Assembly: GCF_013113835.1 (NCBI RefSeq)
Contig: NZ_VTYQ01000006.1
Location: 1-64,000, forward strand
Origin: Vibrio sp. RE88
Lineage (GTDB): Bacteria > Pseudomonadota > Gammaproteobacteria > Enterobacterales > Vibrionaceae
Length of the DNA: 64,000 nt
Reading direction: 5' to 3'
This document shows, in pieces, positions 26,330 to 35,711 of the stretch. Made by a program: the position numbers and the translations under genes. How positions within the stretch are numbered: position 1 is the first letter of the stretch; each line of letters opens with the position of its first letter. The notes under the pieces are model-generated. The model made no database searches. It was not told where the DNA came from and was given only the letters and a program-made list of their open reading frames with translations.

Positions 26330-26524
26330 CTAGCGCCGCAGCTCGGTTACTTGTTCGAAGCCAATACCCCAATTGTCTATGTTTACCTCGTCGATAACGA
26401 CAAAGGTCTTCTCTGGTTCCTTACCTAGAACATCGACCATGAGCTGCGTGCAACCTTTAATAATGGCTTGCTTCTGCGATTTGGTGACACCGTCATCTGT
26501 AACTTTTACATTGATATAAGGCAT
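26330..26524 (-). CDS. 4-oxalocrotonate tautomerase family protein
   Basis: This 64-residue protein starts MPYINVKVTDDGVT. Removal of Met exposes the catalytic Pro1 of the tautomerase superfamily. The length and the C-terminal VDEVNIDNWGIGF pattern fit small 4-OT subunits that form hexamers. The ATG at 26524 is required for an N-terminal Pro and is preceded by GGAGAAAGG; a GTG five codons upstream is rejected. It is the third gene of the gst operon. Confidence 0.9.
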   Translation of the reverse strand: MPYINVKVTDDGVTKSQKQAIIKGCTQLMVDVLGKEPEKTFVVIDEVNIDNWGIGFEQVTELRR

Positions 26525-26547
26525 TCCTTTCTCCTGCACTTAATTGT

Positions 26548-26922
26548 CTAATCTGATACATCGGTATACATTTTACTGACTATACGCCACTGATTTTCTT
26601 CCTTTAGGAGCCCCAAGAAATCAATATAGTTGAAGCTAAATAACGGACAATGAAGCTTCACCATCGCCTGATCTTTAACTATATCGATAGAATCAATTTT
26701 GAATTTGAATTCAAGGCCCAATTCATGTGGACTTTTCCTTTCTGCTACATCGGTTAACCACTGTGTCATGCTGCGACGCAGGTTTGGGCTTTTAAGGTAA
26801 ACATCTGAATGAAAAATACTTTCCAGTAATACGACATCTCCTCTATGCAGCCCGTCGAAGTATTTTTCGATAATGGCTTCTATCTGATGATGCCCTTCCT
26901 TGTTATATCTATTCCCATGCAT
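26548..26922 (-). CDS. NTF2-like (SnoaL/lumazine-binding-like) protein
   Basis: This 124-residue protein has a cone-shaped NTF2-like fold. It shows an N-terminal helix pair (IEAIIEKYFDGLHRGDVVLLESIFH), DVYLKSPNLRR, and a β-sheet end FSFNYIDFLGLLKEENQWRIV. Members range from ketosteroid isomerase-like enzymes to binding proteins; no catalytic pair can be assigned. It lies 2 bases after the gst gene and 23 before the tautomerase. Confidence 0.8.
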   Translation of the reverse strand: MHGNRYNKEGHHQIEAIIEKYFDGLHRGDVVLLESIFHSDVYLKSPNLRRSMTQWLTDVAERKSPHELGLEFKFKIDSIDIVKDQAMVKLHCPLFSFNYIDFLGLLKEENQWRIVSKMYTDVSD

Positions 26923-26924
26923 GA

Positions 26925-27542
26925 TCAGCCCTTATTTATCTCAGATGCGATACGCTGCGACTCGATTGTGCGAACGAAACTTGGCATTGCATGAATTGCC
27001 TCAATCATGCCGCGACTGCGTGGTCCGATATGGATATCAACCGGAAAGTACTCTCCCCAAGTTGCATATACCGCAAGTAATATATCTGCGGCACTTGGGA
27101 CATCTCCACCTAGAAATGCTTGCAACTCAAGTTTGCTCTCAACATAGTTCCACAAAGCCGTAATATCATTTGCTGCTTTGTTCATCGTTGATTGTTTGAT
27201 TTCATCGTCGTCTATATTGGCCGAGATAAAGAAAAGACGACCATACGCGGGATGCATTGTGGCATTGGCAAACATGATGTTTTGAATGGCATTTTGGCGA
27301 GCGAAACCATGAGTGGGTAACATAGCGCTTTGGTGCTTAGTCAACAGATGGATGATGATTGCGCCACCTTCGGTCAGCGTGTGCTCTCCATCAACCAGTA
27401 CCGGAACTGCTTTAACTGGTGCCAACGTTTCAAAATCTGCGGCTTGTGCTCTATCAACAATTTTCACTTCTTGCCCAAGCTCAAACAAAATAACTTGTGT
27501 CGCGATAGCGCAAGTACCTGGGGCATAATAAAGTTTATACAT
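26925..27542 (-). CDS. Glutathione S-transferase family protein
   Basis: This 205-residue protein has an N-terminal thioredoxin-like domain (MYKLYYAPGTCAIATQVILF, cis-Pro motif KAVPVLVDG, TEGGAIIIHLL) and an all-helical C-terminal domain with PSAADILLAVYATW. The CxxA-type active site resembles β-class bacterial GSTs. With the NTF2-like and tautomerase genes it forms a probable small-molecule detoxification or conversion operon, divergent from a LysR gene that likely regulates it. Confidence 0.92.
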   Translation of the reverse strand: MYKLYYAPGTCAIATQVILFELGQEVKIVDRAQAADFETLAPVKAVPVLVDGEHTLTEGGAIIIHLLTKHQSAMLPTHGFARQNAIQNIMFANATMHPAYGRLFFISANIDDDEIKQSTMNKAANDITALWNYVESKLELQAFLGGDVPSAADILLAVYATWGEYFPVDIHIGPRSRGMIEAIHAMPSFVRTIESQRIASEINKG

Positions 27543-27709
27543 TAGATTCTCCTAAACTAGATACTGATATTCTTGTTCTCACCTTTTGGTCAGCGACCAA
27601 TTCCAGTGATGTGTCCATACTAGTTCAGCGATTTGTTTTCATATATAAGCATAATGTGCATATACTGTTCTCAAATTGACGACAGTAAATCACATGTAAA
27701 GGAATTAAA

Positions 27710-28606
27710 TTGGACAAGTTACGTGCAATAGAGCTCTTCGTACGATTAGCCAATATAGGCAGTTTCACTAAAGTTGCCGAGCAAACGGGCCATTCAAAAT
27801 CGATGATCAGTAAGGAGATCTCTCGCTTGGAGAGTGATATAGGTGCACGCCTACTGCATCGCTCCACTCGTAACGTTCAGCTTACCCCTGTCGGGCAGGG
27901 GTACTTGCAACGAGCCAATAATATCTTGGAAAAGATGGCCGATGCAGACAGCTTTGTGCAAGACTTACAGGAGCAACCGCGTGGTAAGTTAAAGATCAAC
28001 GCACCGATGGCGTTAGGGATCACGGATTTATCCAGCTTGTTTGCTGAGTTTATGTCTTCCCATCCAGATATCGAGCTCGATATCCACCTTGGTGACGAGC
28101 AGGTAGATCTTGTCGAGCATGGTTTCGACCTCGGTTTTAGAGCGTCAAGTCAGCCTATTGATGTTAATTACGTTGGTAAACCACTAACTCAGTTCAGCTA
28201 TAAGGTTTGTGCCTCACCAGACTACATTTCAAGTCACCCCCAAATCTTGAAACCTAAAGATCTCAAAGAGCATAATTGTTTCGTTTACAGCTACTTTCAG
28301 GGTAAAAATGTGTGGCCAATTGAAGATGGCGTTGCGATAAATGGCCGCTTAAAGGTCAACAATACGATGTTCATGATGGAATCAATCAAGAAAGGACTTG
28401 GGATTGGTTTTATACCGGATTTTGTTGCACAAAGTGCAATCGACAGCGGTCAGGTAGTAGAAATACTCCCCGATTCGAAGAAGCTCCAGTTGACATTGTA
28501 CGCCCTTTATCCCGCTAGGCACCATGTATCAGCAAAGCTGGTTTTATGTATCGAGTTCTTGCAGAAGTGGTTTGAAAATAAAAGCAGCCTTCAAACGCAC
28601 AGCTGA
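27710..28606 (+). CDS. LysR-family transcriptional regulator
   Basis: This 298-residue protein has an N-terminal winged helix-turn-helix (residues 1-60, FTKVAEQTGHSKSMISKEIS) and a periplasmic-binding-like effector domain of the CrgA subgroup (LKINAPMALGITDLS). It begins with TTG at 27710, supported by AAAGGA 6 bases before. It is divergent from the gst operon across a 167-base region that should hold its binding sites. The effector is unknown. Confidence 0.93.
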   Translation: MDKLRAIELFVRLANIGSFTKVAEQTGHSKSMISKEISRLESDIGARLLHRSTRNVQLTPVGQGYLQRANNILEKMADADSFVQDLQEQPRGKLKINAPMALGITDLSSLFAEFMSSHPDIELDIHLGDEQVDLVEHGFDLGFRASSQPIDVNYVGKPLTQFSYKVCASPDYISSHPQILKPKDLKEHNCFVYSYFQGKNVWPIEDGVAINGRLKVNNTMFMMESIKKGLGIGFIPDFVAQSAIDSGQVVEILPDSKKLQLTLYALYPARHHVSAKLVLCIEFLQKWFENKSSLQTHS

Positions 28607-28670
28607 TAATGTTCGCGGTTCTAAGGAAGCATTATCAACTGTGCTAACGTGAATTGAGACGATCCTTAGC

Positions 28671-29510
28671 TCAGTCGCTCGCTTTCTGCTGTTCCTTTGT
28701 TGCTAGATCCACTTGTTGGTCAACGAAGTTGAAAAAGTTATCTGCGCTAATAAAAGGGTTATTAGAGTTCTCCTCACCCACTCTATCTCGGTTGGAGAAC
28801 AGGTTGTTTTTATGAGGGTGATTAGACAAGTTAACCGTTACTATTGGGCTACTCTTGGCGATTTTTTTGATTCTTTTCATGCTCGCGAAGTATTGCTTAG
28901 CGAGAGCAGGATTTTGGAAATTGACTCCATGCCCACCAACGACAAAAGCGCGATATTCGCTTCCGTCATCTTTAACTAAGAAATCAATCGACAAGTCACC
29001 TTCGGTATGCCCTGGTGTGATGTAAAACTTAAACTTTGTGTCGCCTAACAAAACTTCAGATTCATCTTCAGCAAATTTAAAGACTTTAGGTGGCATGAAT
29101 TTATTCTCACCTTTACTCTTTTCCGATTGCTTTTTAGTTAGCTCTAAGCCCTTTTCTGTCATGATCACTTTTGAATTGTAGATGGACTGGAGAAATTCTG
29201 CCCCACCAACATGATCGGAATGTCCATGCGTTACAATAATATAGCTCACCGCTTTATCGCCTAACCCCAACTTGTGTAAGTTTTTGGGAATCCATTTGCT
29301 GTATGGGAAATCCAGGGTATCGATAATCACTAATCCAGATGATGTTTCTATCGCATAGGAAGAAACCCATTTGTCGCCAATGTAATAAACGTTGTCGAAC
29401 ATCTTAAACGGCTCGATATAGCCGTTTTCAGCACTCATCTTAGGTATACCCGTTTGAGAAAATGTTGATGCTGACAAAAACACTGTCATCAAACATAGAA
29501 TTAAGCGCAT
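28671..29510 (-). CDS. Exported metallo-β-lactamase-fold hydrolase
   Basis: This 279-residue protein has a signal peptide (MRLILCLMTVFLSASTFSQT). The zinc-binding motif THGHSDHVGG is present, with ITPGHTEGD and a third His in VGGHGVNF. The layout follows subclass B3-like or broader MBL hydrolases. Without key flanking residues a β-lactamase activity cannot be claimed; lactonase-like or phosphodiesterase-like roles are also possible. The ATG at 29510 is chosen because GGGAGAAAGGA precedes it and a signal peptide starts there. Confidence 0.87.
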   Translation of the reverse strand: MRLILCLMTVFLSASTFSQTGIPKMSAENGYIEPFKMFDNVYYIGDKWVSSYAIETSSGLVIIDTLDFPYSKWIPKNLHKLGLGDKAVSYIIVTHGHSDHVGGAEFLQSIYNSKVIMTEKGLELTKKQSEKSKGENKFMPPKVFKFAEDESEVLLGDTKFKFYITPGHTEGDLSIDFLVKDDGSEYRAFVVGGHGVNFQNPALAKQYFASMKRIKKIAKSSPIVTVNLSNHPHKNNLFSNRDRVGEENSNNPFISADNFFNFVDQQVDLATKEQQKASD

Positions 29511-30043
29511 TCCTTTCTCCCTAATGCCAATCAATAGCCAAAGTTCCACCGCCTTTACCGTTTTAGAATTAAACGTAGGTGTTTAATCTATGCGAGACTA
29601 CCATACTGAATGTTCAAACAGTACGCTTTTATATGCATTTAGCTGAGCATTCAATAACTTGGTATGGCGCTTGACTACCACACCCTGCTCTTACACCAAA
29701 TGAAAATCATCGACTCAAGGAATAATGACAAAATGTCATAGAAAGACAGAATTTATAAAAACGTCTAAGAATCATTCACAAGCGATTCTGGCTAAGGTAT
29801 ACCTGTATCAATTCCAATTACGCAGTTCTGCATATGCGCATATTGCTGACCATTCACCCTAATAGTTAGCTGCTTCTTAACGAAAGTTGATCACAGTTCT
29901 AAAAGCTATTGGAATGCAGCGATATAGCCGCAGCTAAAGTAAGAAAAATCACACATTTTTCAAGGTACTGATACTGCTATATTACCTTGCTGAAAGTGAT
30001 TGAGATATCGATACGTCAAAGGCAAATAAACAGGTATGTTCTC
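29511..30043. other. Non-coding stretch between MBL and amidotransferase genes
   Basis: No convincing coding frame, terminator or mobile-element end was seen in these 533 bases. The region is AT-rich and presumably holds the promoters of the two divergent genes. Confidence 0.5.
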
Positions 30044-31186
30044 ATGAAAGTAAAAATCGGGGTTACATTCAGGACTGATGGCAGAGGTGACGCTCATTCT
30101 AACTATGACTGTGCTGCTATCAACAGTATCAATTTGTTAAAAAATGACAAAGGAGAGCCCCTTTTTCCTTTTACTGTCGAAGCTGTTACTTTGCCAAAAG
30201 GTGTTTCTGGCTCTGAGACTCCAATCCATGATGCTTCATGGACGGACCTCGATGGTATCGATATGCTCTATATTCCAGGCGGGCCTTTTGCAAACGATAC
30301 CCAAGTGGCCACATCAGCAGAGTCGTCTACTGACTATTTAAAAGAAAAAAACTTTAATCGAGTTAACCCAAGTCCGACTAAAGCATCTGATATTCGAAAG
30401 CATAAAGAACACCAATTCCGTACTCAGTTCGAGCTTAAGATGATTGGTTATGCCAGACAACGTGGTATTCCTATTCTCGCTGTGTGCGCCGGTTCTTGGC
30501 GCTTGTTAGAAGCATACGGTGGTAAAGTCAGAACGATGGAACTCAATGAGAGAGCGATACACCACAACCCAAAAAATCCGTGGAGTATCTCTCATGCCGT
30601 TAAGTTGCTTGGCGGCAAAATGCTAACTCAACTCATGCACAAAAAAGGAGTCAGCCCTTCAGATTTAGCGAAAGTAAACTCCACTCATTGGGCAGTAGCC
30701 GTAACAAGAGATCACCTGTTAGAAAGTCGGGACAAAGACACAACTGAAGTCAGTCGGCATTTAGAAGTTAGTGCAGTATGTCAGGATACGAAAACGGTCG
30801 AAGCCTTTGAGTCTCTATATGGCACGCCTGTTTTAGGAGTCCAGTGGCATCCAGAATCTTATTTACCCACTATGCCCGGTTTACCCGATACGCCAACTGA
30901 TGAGGCATATCAGACAGCCATGAAAAGTCAGGCAATATTCTCTTTCATGGTTTGGGCAGCCTATGTCAGGCAAAAAGGCGTTCAGTCAGTCGCCGACGAG
31001 GTAAGAAAAGAACATGCCGCCTACCAACACCTAAAAACGGCCAAAGGTCTGTACACGAATAAAGATTTCGATAATGGACGTACGGCGATAAAACAGGCTG
31101 AAATTGCACTTCGCCCAGATACGTGGACACCTAGAATGAAAAGGCTTCACCAAGAGCTGTTAAAACTGATGGAGGCTCCCAATTGA
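30044..31186 (+). CDS. Class I glutamine amidotransferase-like / peptidase C26 protein
   Basis: This protein has 380 residues. The nucleophile elbow is AVCAGSW, and the catalytic His-Glu pair lies in GVQWHPES. These, with the N-terminal GVTF and IPGGPFAND, match the C26 family of γ-glutamyl hydrolases such as PuuD. The family usually has about 250 residues; here an insert (residues 95-125) and a C-terminal helical extension of about 80 residues are added. The ATG at 30044 is preferred over a TTG at 29987, as family homology starts there (MKVKIGVTF). The substrate is unknown. Confidence 0.82.
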   Translation: MKVKIGVTFRTDGRGDAHSNYDCAAINSINLLKNDKGEPLFPFTVEAVTLPKGVSGSETPIHDASWTDLDGIDMLYIPGGPFANDTQVATSAESSTDYLKEKNFNRVNPSPTKASDIRKHKEHQFRTQFELKMIGYARQRGIPILAVCAGSWRLLEAYGGKVRTMELNERAIHHNPKNPWSISHAVKLLGGKMLTQLMHKKGVSPSDLAKVNSTHWAVAVTRDHLLESRDKDTTEVSRHLEVSAVCQDTKTVEAFESLYGTPVLGVQWHPESYLPTMPGLPDTPTDEAYQTAMKSQAIFSFMVWAAYVRQKGVQSVADEVRKEHAAYQHLKTAKGLYTNKDFDNGRTAIKQAEIALRPDTWTPRMKRLHQELLKLMEAPN

Positions 31187-31260
31187 GGCTGAAGACACAC
31201 CTCCAATTAGACATTGATTTGGCAACAAGCCCCTAACTTTACTGCGCTCATACATTGAGA

Positions 31261-31302
31261 AATGGCAGCGTACCGATGAGACCGCTGCCATTCCAATATT
31301 TT
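31261..31302. terminator. Bidirectional terminator between convergent genes
   Basis: AATGGCAGCG (31261-31270) and CGCTGCCATT (31283-31292) form a perfect 10-pair stem with a 12-base loop, followed on the plus strand by CCAATATTTTTG. It sits between the amidotransferase gene and the heme-site protein gene. Confidence 0.75.
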
Positions 31303-31304
31303 TG

Positions 31305-33068
31305 TTACTTCCAGGGGTGAGCGGGTTGTTCTGGACCCGATGCCCATTTGTAGCAACCACCGCCGGATTGTTTGCCGCCATCGCCGCAACTATTAAGCTC
31401 ATAGCATTGTTGCTTGCTCAGCTCCCCTTGAGGCGCTGGCACCCAGGAGAAATTGTCATAATTCTCCATCCAATAACAGCTTAAGCTGGGCAACGGGTTC
31501 GCCAGACTAAAAACAAATGAATAGTCGGTGGCGTAAGACTTACCCAACTCCTCTTCGGCGTCTTGAGCCACACTGGCATAAGCATGACAAGATAAACAGT
31601 TAAAACCCTGAGCATAGGTTTCCAGCATGGTGTTTGCCACGGGGACTTCACTCAAGGTTGGCGTTGCGCCGCTGGTAGATAGCGGTGTAATCGGCGGCTT
31701 TCCTGGAGGTGAATTGTCATTAACTGCCGCTGAAGACCAGAGGGTATTCACCAGTTGGTAGTTAGCGAAAACAGAGCTGGCGTTGGTTTCTGTAATCAGG
31801 GCCTGAGCGGCGGCATTAATGGAAGCCACCTTATTGTCTGTGGTGTCTTGGATCTTAAACAAGCGCGATACCTGGATAGGATACGGATTACAGTCTTTCG
31901 TACCATCTAGATAAAATGCGGGTGATACATTAACGTCACAGCTAGTTTTAGTGGTAGGCACATCATTGACCGTTTTCGCAGTACATTGGGGTGGAACGTC
32001 CATCTCCGTGCAACTTTCGGAATAAAAGTTGTAATCACCCAAGTTTTTGGCAGTTGCTAGGTCAGCGTTGTCTGGTGCGTTCATTTTATGTTCAAAAGTT
32101 GCCCATATCCATTGTGGTTGGGATGCGGTCTTATGGATAATGTGCAACCCTACTAAAGCGAGGGTTTTATCGCTGCATGTTTGTGTAGTTTCATCGTAAA
32201 CAGATGCTGTAGTGAGCTTGTAATCTGTCTTCCAGTTGCCTGTCTCAGGGTTTTCCACTTCCAGCCAAGCGGCTTTTAGTTCTAGTCCCCCCAGAGTCAC
32301 ATCGTCCGAGGGCTTCACCCCAATACCCAGAGGCATTGCGATGTTTTTGTTAGCTTTGATCATATCTACCTGACCATTGGTGTTGTACAGCTCATTATCT
32401 ACGATGAAATCGTACTGGTCCTTGCTGAACAAGATCTCGTAATACACCAGATTGCCACGTTTGTCAGCCAGCCAGTTGGGGTTATCACTGGGGAATGCCT
32501 GAGCCATATCTCCGGACATATTGAAGGTACCACCACTTCCCTCGGAGATACTAGCCTTACGGGAAGAGCTCATGATTCGGTAGGCTTTGTCATCGCTGAC
32601 GCAGCTTTCCGGTGTAGGTCCATCTCCCCAGGGGGATGTGCGCGCACCAAAGGCTTTGGGGTTTGCACCGTTAGGTAAAAACACCGCATCAGAGTTAGCG
32701 TAAGTTTCCCATGTCGATACTGGTTGCATATTTCCACTACCCGGTTTGCCAAAGTCTGTAGCCTTAGCACTGGAGCTGGGCTGTCCGGGAGTTTTAGTAT
32801 CGGCTGGCCAGTTGAGACCAATGAATACCTGCCAGGCAAAGCAGTTCACACCATTTTGAGAGGTGATCATGGTGTCGCCTGGCACAAAGTCAGATACGGA
32901 TGGTGCATTTAAGCAGGCAAATGAAGTCAATGACTGTTGTGATGATGAGCCACCAGAAGATGTAGTGGTGGCCATGGAGGCAAACGTACAGCTGACAACC
33001 GTTAATGCACAGGCAGCGGCTTTCAAATAACGCATGGTTTTTTCCTTGTTCAAGTGGTGAATTTCCAT
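31305..33068 (-). CDS. Unknown exported protein with one c-type heme site
   Basis: This protein has 587 residues, with a hydrophobic export segment (MRYLKAAACALTVVSC, from residue 12) after a short N-terminal extension. GGAGG precedes the ATG at 33068. One CXXCH motif occurs near residue 503 (FNCLSCHAYASV), indicating covalent heme c attachment. The rest is rich in Trp, Cys and Asn and matches no family I know. It lies 11 bases after the 604-residue gene and is surely co-transcribed with it. The two may form a periplasmic redox module; this is inference. Confidence 0.72.
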   Translation of the reverse strand: MEIHHLNKEKTMRYLKAAACALTVVSCTFASMATTTSSGGSSSQQSLTSFACLNAPSVSDFVPGDTMITSQNGVNCFAWQVFIGLNWPADTKTPGQPSSSAKATDFGKPGSGNMQPVSTWETYANSDAVFLPNGANPKAFGARTSPWGDGPTPESCVSDDKAYRIMSSSRKASISEGSGGTFNMSGDMAQAFPSDNPNWLADKRGNLVYYEILFSKDQYDFIVDNELYNTNGQVDMIKANKNIAMPLGIGVKPSDDVTLGGLELKAAWLEVENPETGNWKTDYKLTTASVYDETTQTCSDKTLALVGLHIIHKTASQPQWIWATFEHKMNAPDNADLATAKNLGDYNFYSESCTEMDVPPQCTAKTVNDVPTTKTSCDVNVSPAFYLDGTKDCNPYPIQVSRLFKIQDTTDNKVASINAAAQALITETNASSVFANYQLVNTLWSSAAVNDNSPPGKPPITPLSTSGATPTLSEVPVANTMLETYAQGFNCLSCHAYASVAQDAEEELGKSYATDYSFVFSLANPLPSLSCYWMENYDNFSWVPAPQGELSKQQCYELNSCGDGGKQSGGGCYKWASGPEQPAHPWK

Positions 33069-33079
33069 GATTGGCCCTC

Positions 33080-34894
33080 CTATGCATTGATGTAGATTAA
33101 GCCTGGCATGGGCTGAGCTGCGTCTGTCGACGCAGGGTTTTTAAGAACGAGCCCTCGAAGTCCAGCTGTCGCAAAGGCCGAAACACTCACCGTGATGTAA
33201 AAGTTGAAGTAGCCCCCCTGACTACCTGAACCACCACCCACAGGCGTACCGTCCGAGGTCAGCACTTTATTGACCACGACACTTACGTTTGGGTCAATAG
33301 TCGTACCATCACGTTCATATACTTCGATGGTTGCCGTATTGGCATTATCTGAATCACTTATGTAGTAGGCTTGCAAAAGTACATCGGAATAGATTTCGCC
33401 TGCTTGCATCGTGACAGGCAATGCCACAAATGGAGGGTTGGGGTTGACGTTAGTCATGGCCTTGTAAACTGAATCGCCAATGAGAAGAGCGGGATAACCA
33501 TTGGGCTCACCGGTTTTCTGCCCTACTGCAGGCAACGGTGTTTGAGGCTCAGCATCGCCCGCCGGCACAGCCGTAGCGGCAATACCTACTTTGAAAGTAT
33601 CGGCAATTTGTCCTGCGTATTTAATGGCTTTGGGTTGTTGACTTGGGCCGCTACTACCACCTTCAACTAAAGTACCAATAGTCACATCTTCCAGGGTATA
33701 GCCCTCTGGTGCTGAAAATCGCATGTGCAGGATCTGATCATAGGTTTGTCCGTCCTCTTCAGCACGACGACCACGTACTACACTAAACCAGTCATCAACG
33801 GTGGTTCCTTCCGGAAATGTATAATTACTAAAGTCCGGGGCCTGTAAATACAATCCAAGTGGATTGGTCAGCATAACTTTGACGCCAACGTTTTTAACCA
33901 CCTGATTCACCTGCTGACCAATGTGGGGATCACTGTTACGATAGGGGCGTCCAAAGGCACCAGCACACACGAGGCTTTGCATGTTGTAGTTCTCAGGAGC
34001 TAGGTCTCTAAGAAGAGTTGCCTGAGAAGCCAGTAGGATTTCAGCGCCAATGGTATTGGGCGGACTGGTCAGGTGAATTGCTCCGCCGCCATCTTTTGTG
34101 GCAATGGTACCACTATTCCATTTGTTAAGTGGATTATAAGCTGGGACGCCAGTGAAGGGATCGTTAACAACATTCCCGTTTTCATCAGTGAGCTGTAAAT
34201 CTTCTACTTTGACGACGTTACCGGTGTTGAGTAACTCGTTATATAGATCTGCCACTCTTTGCGGTGACACCTTCCAAAGGGTGTACCAGTATTCAGGGTT
34301 TTCGCAGGTATAGTTGATTTGGGTAATTTGGCCCTTGTCATTTCTCACTACAGACCATTCACAATACTCATCCAGCCAGCCTCTTGGTCCAAGTGGATCG
34401 TAACCATTCCAGGAATCTGGTAGTTCAGTTGAATCACTGGTGACATCTCCCCATGACATTTGCGGGCAAGTTTTTTCTGGTATTTTAAAGGGAAGTCCAT
34501 TGTTGGTTGGAAACTTGGGCAGTTTACCTGAGTAATCCACATCACCAAAATCAGCTAGATGAAACACTTCGCCATCTGTCATGTTGTAGGGGCTTTTTTC
34601 ATTGGCTGAAAAATAGATTTTCAGACGGTTTGGAAATGCCGTCCAAAACACTGATTCAACGACATTGATGGCAAGTGGAAATTGAATATCTGTCCTGTTG
34701 GCATACCAGTCGCAAGGGGCCTGATAGGTTGCCGTCCATGGGTTGCTAACAATAGCAGCTTGGTTGGCAGCATCCAAACCTGTGTTCCACAATTCATCCA
34801 GCTTATTCTGTAGTGTTGGATCATTGGGAAAGTCTTGCACTAATGCAGGGGTCAGATAAATATTGGAAGAATCCGCGTTATCGTTTCCATTCAT
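33080..34894 (-). CDS. Unknown 604-residue protein, partner of the heme-site protein
   Basis: No family was recognised. There is no signal peptide or transmembrane segment. The first 350 residues are rich in aromatic residues, Asn and Pro (QAPCDWYANRTDIQFPLAI; ENPEYWYTLWKVSPQRVADL). The C-terminal 200 residues look like β-sandwich modules, and the last 60 are Gly/Ser-rich then hydrophobic (GGGSGSQGGYFNFYITVSV). It is the first gene of a two-gene operon. Close coupling to an exported heme protein is unusual for a protein with no visible export signal. Confidence 0.65.
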   Translation of the reverse strand: MNGNDNADSSNIYLTPALVQDFPNDPTLQNKLDELWNTGLDAANQAAIVSNPWTATYQAPCDWYANRTDIQFPLAINVVESVFWTAFPNRLKIYFSANEKSPYNMTDGEVFHLADFGDVDYSGKLPKFPTNNGLPFKIPEKTCPQMSWGDVTSDSTELPDSWNGYDPLGPRGWLDEYCEWSVVRNDKGQITQINYTCENPEYWYTLWKVSPQRVADLYNELLNTGNVVKVEDLQLTDENGNVVNDPFTGVPAYNPLNKWNSGTIATKDGGGAIHLTSPPNTIGAEILLASQATLLRDLAPENYNMQSLVCAGAFGRPYRNSDPHIGQQVNQVVKNVGVKVMLTNPLGLYLQAPDFSNYTFPEGTTVDDWFSVVRGRRAEEDGQTYDQILHMRFSAPEGYTLEDVTIGTLVEGGSSGPSQQPKAIKYAGQIADTFKVGIAATAVPAGDAEPQTPLPAVGQKTGEPNGYPALLIGDSVYKAMTNVNPNPPFVALPVTMQAGEIYSDVLLQAYYISDSDNANTATIEVYERDGTTIDPNVSVVVNKVLTSDGTPVGGGSGSQGGYFNFYITVSVSAFATAGLRGLVLKNPASTDAAQPMPGLIYINA

Positions 34895-35190
34895 GAGTAA
34901 TATCCTATTTATTAAATAGACAGGTAACTGTTTATAAATTCCCTTCAGGAATCATATAGAATATGTATATGGTTTCATATTGTGCAAATTGTTTCTTTCT
35001 TTTGATGTGTTGTAATGGCGCAAGCTGTCGGTAAACCCTACCTAATTGATCAAGTAACCTGAAGGGGCTTCCCCTCAGTGGTTAGCACAACTTGTTTGAA
35101 AGGTGAATGAAGAAGGGGTCTAAGGTTTGCGTTTCTCTAGGCGGAATGAGCACTTATCACCGACATGCTAAGCAATAAAATTATCATCCT
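34895..35190. other. AT-rich promoter region, no gene seen
   Basis: The 296 bases upstream of the 604-residue gene contain no supported coding frame. The first 120 bases are AT-rich and likely hold its promoter. Confidence 0.45.
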
Positions 35191-35316
35191 ATGAACCGTA
35201 AACAACTGATTGAGCGTGTATCACAACAAGCAGAGCTCTCTAAACAAGAAGCGATAGCGTCACTAATTGTTATCATCGACGCCGTGATATTCCCTACGTT
35301 CAAAGGCGCCCACTGA
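35191..35316 (+). pseudogene. Fragment of an HU-type DNA-binding protein gene
   Basis: The 41-codon frame starts MNRKQLIERVSQQAELSKQEA, the standard N-terminus of HU/IHF proteins (compare [21 protein letters not shown] in E. coli HU). After residue 31 it jumps to FPTFKGAH, reminiscent of the GFGTFKVNHR strand that normally lies 15 residues later. It then stops at TGA. It therefore looks like an internally deleted and truncated hupA/hupB copy, not a functional gene of about 90 codons. It lies between the middle block and the second T3SS half. Confidence 0.7.
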
Positions 35317-35711
35317 AGGTATATTATGAGCCCAGATACTTGTCACTCCCAGCCTTGCACACCGAATGTGTTCCCTCTTCAACTTCAATGACAAACATTC
35401 TGTAGCTGTTTATAAAGCCATAGGCATTGCCGTGACTTTGTCGTCTCTGGAGCTAAAAACAGTTGTGCAGCAACCTTGTTGAACAATTAAGAAATAAGTG
35501 CGGAACGGTGGTTTCGTAATTTGGCTGCGGACTATTACCGCACTTATCGCTACGTGGGTGATTTTTATGGGCGGGCTGCACATTATCCCATTTTATCGAA
35601 GAGCTAACTGCCTATAAAAGGTTTGGGGCAAGAATGAGTTAGAGCAATCTATCGAGATTATTTCTGGGCTAGATTACTCTCAGCCCAGATTGATTTCCTA
35701 TCTTTGACTGT
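35317..35711. other. Gene-free junction next to the second T3SS half
   Basis: These 395 bases hold no intact gene. Short open stretches are interrupted by stops in all frames, which suggests decayed sequence. A hairpin occurs near the sseF-like gene end. Confidence 0.5.
35664..35688 (-). terminator. Possible terminator of the translocator operon
   Basis: CTGGGCT and AGCCCAG form a 7-pair stem with an 11-base loop, 24 bases after the sseF-like stop. The downstream minus-strand sequence AAATAATC is not a strong T run. Confidence 0.4.

Noticed and set aside
28600..28641. Inverted repeat CAGCTGATAATG / CATTATCAACTG at the end of the LysR gene
   Set aside because: It has an 18-base loop, includes the stop codon and has no T run, so termination could not be supported.
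35320..35640. Possible transposase or integrase remnant after the HU fragment
   Set aside because: Three-frame reading gave only short stretches with stops and no recognisable transposase or integrase motif.
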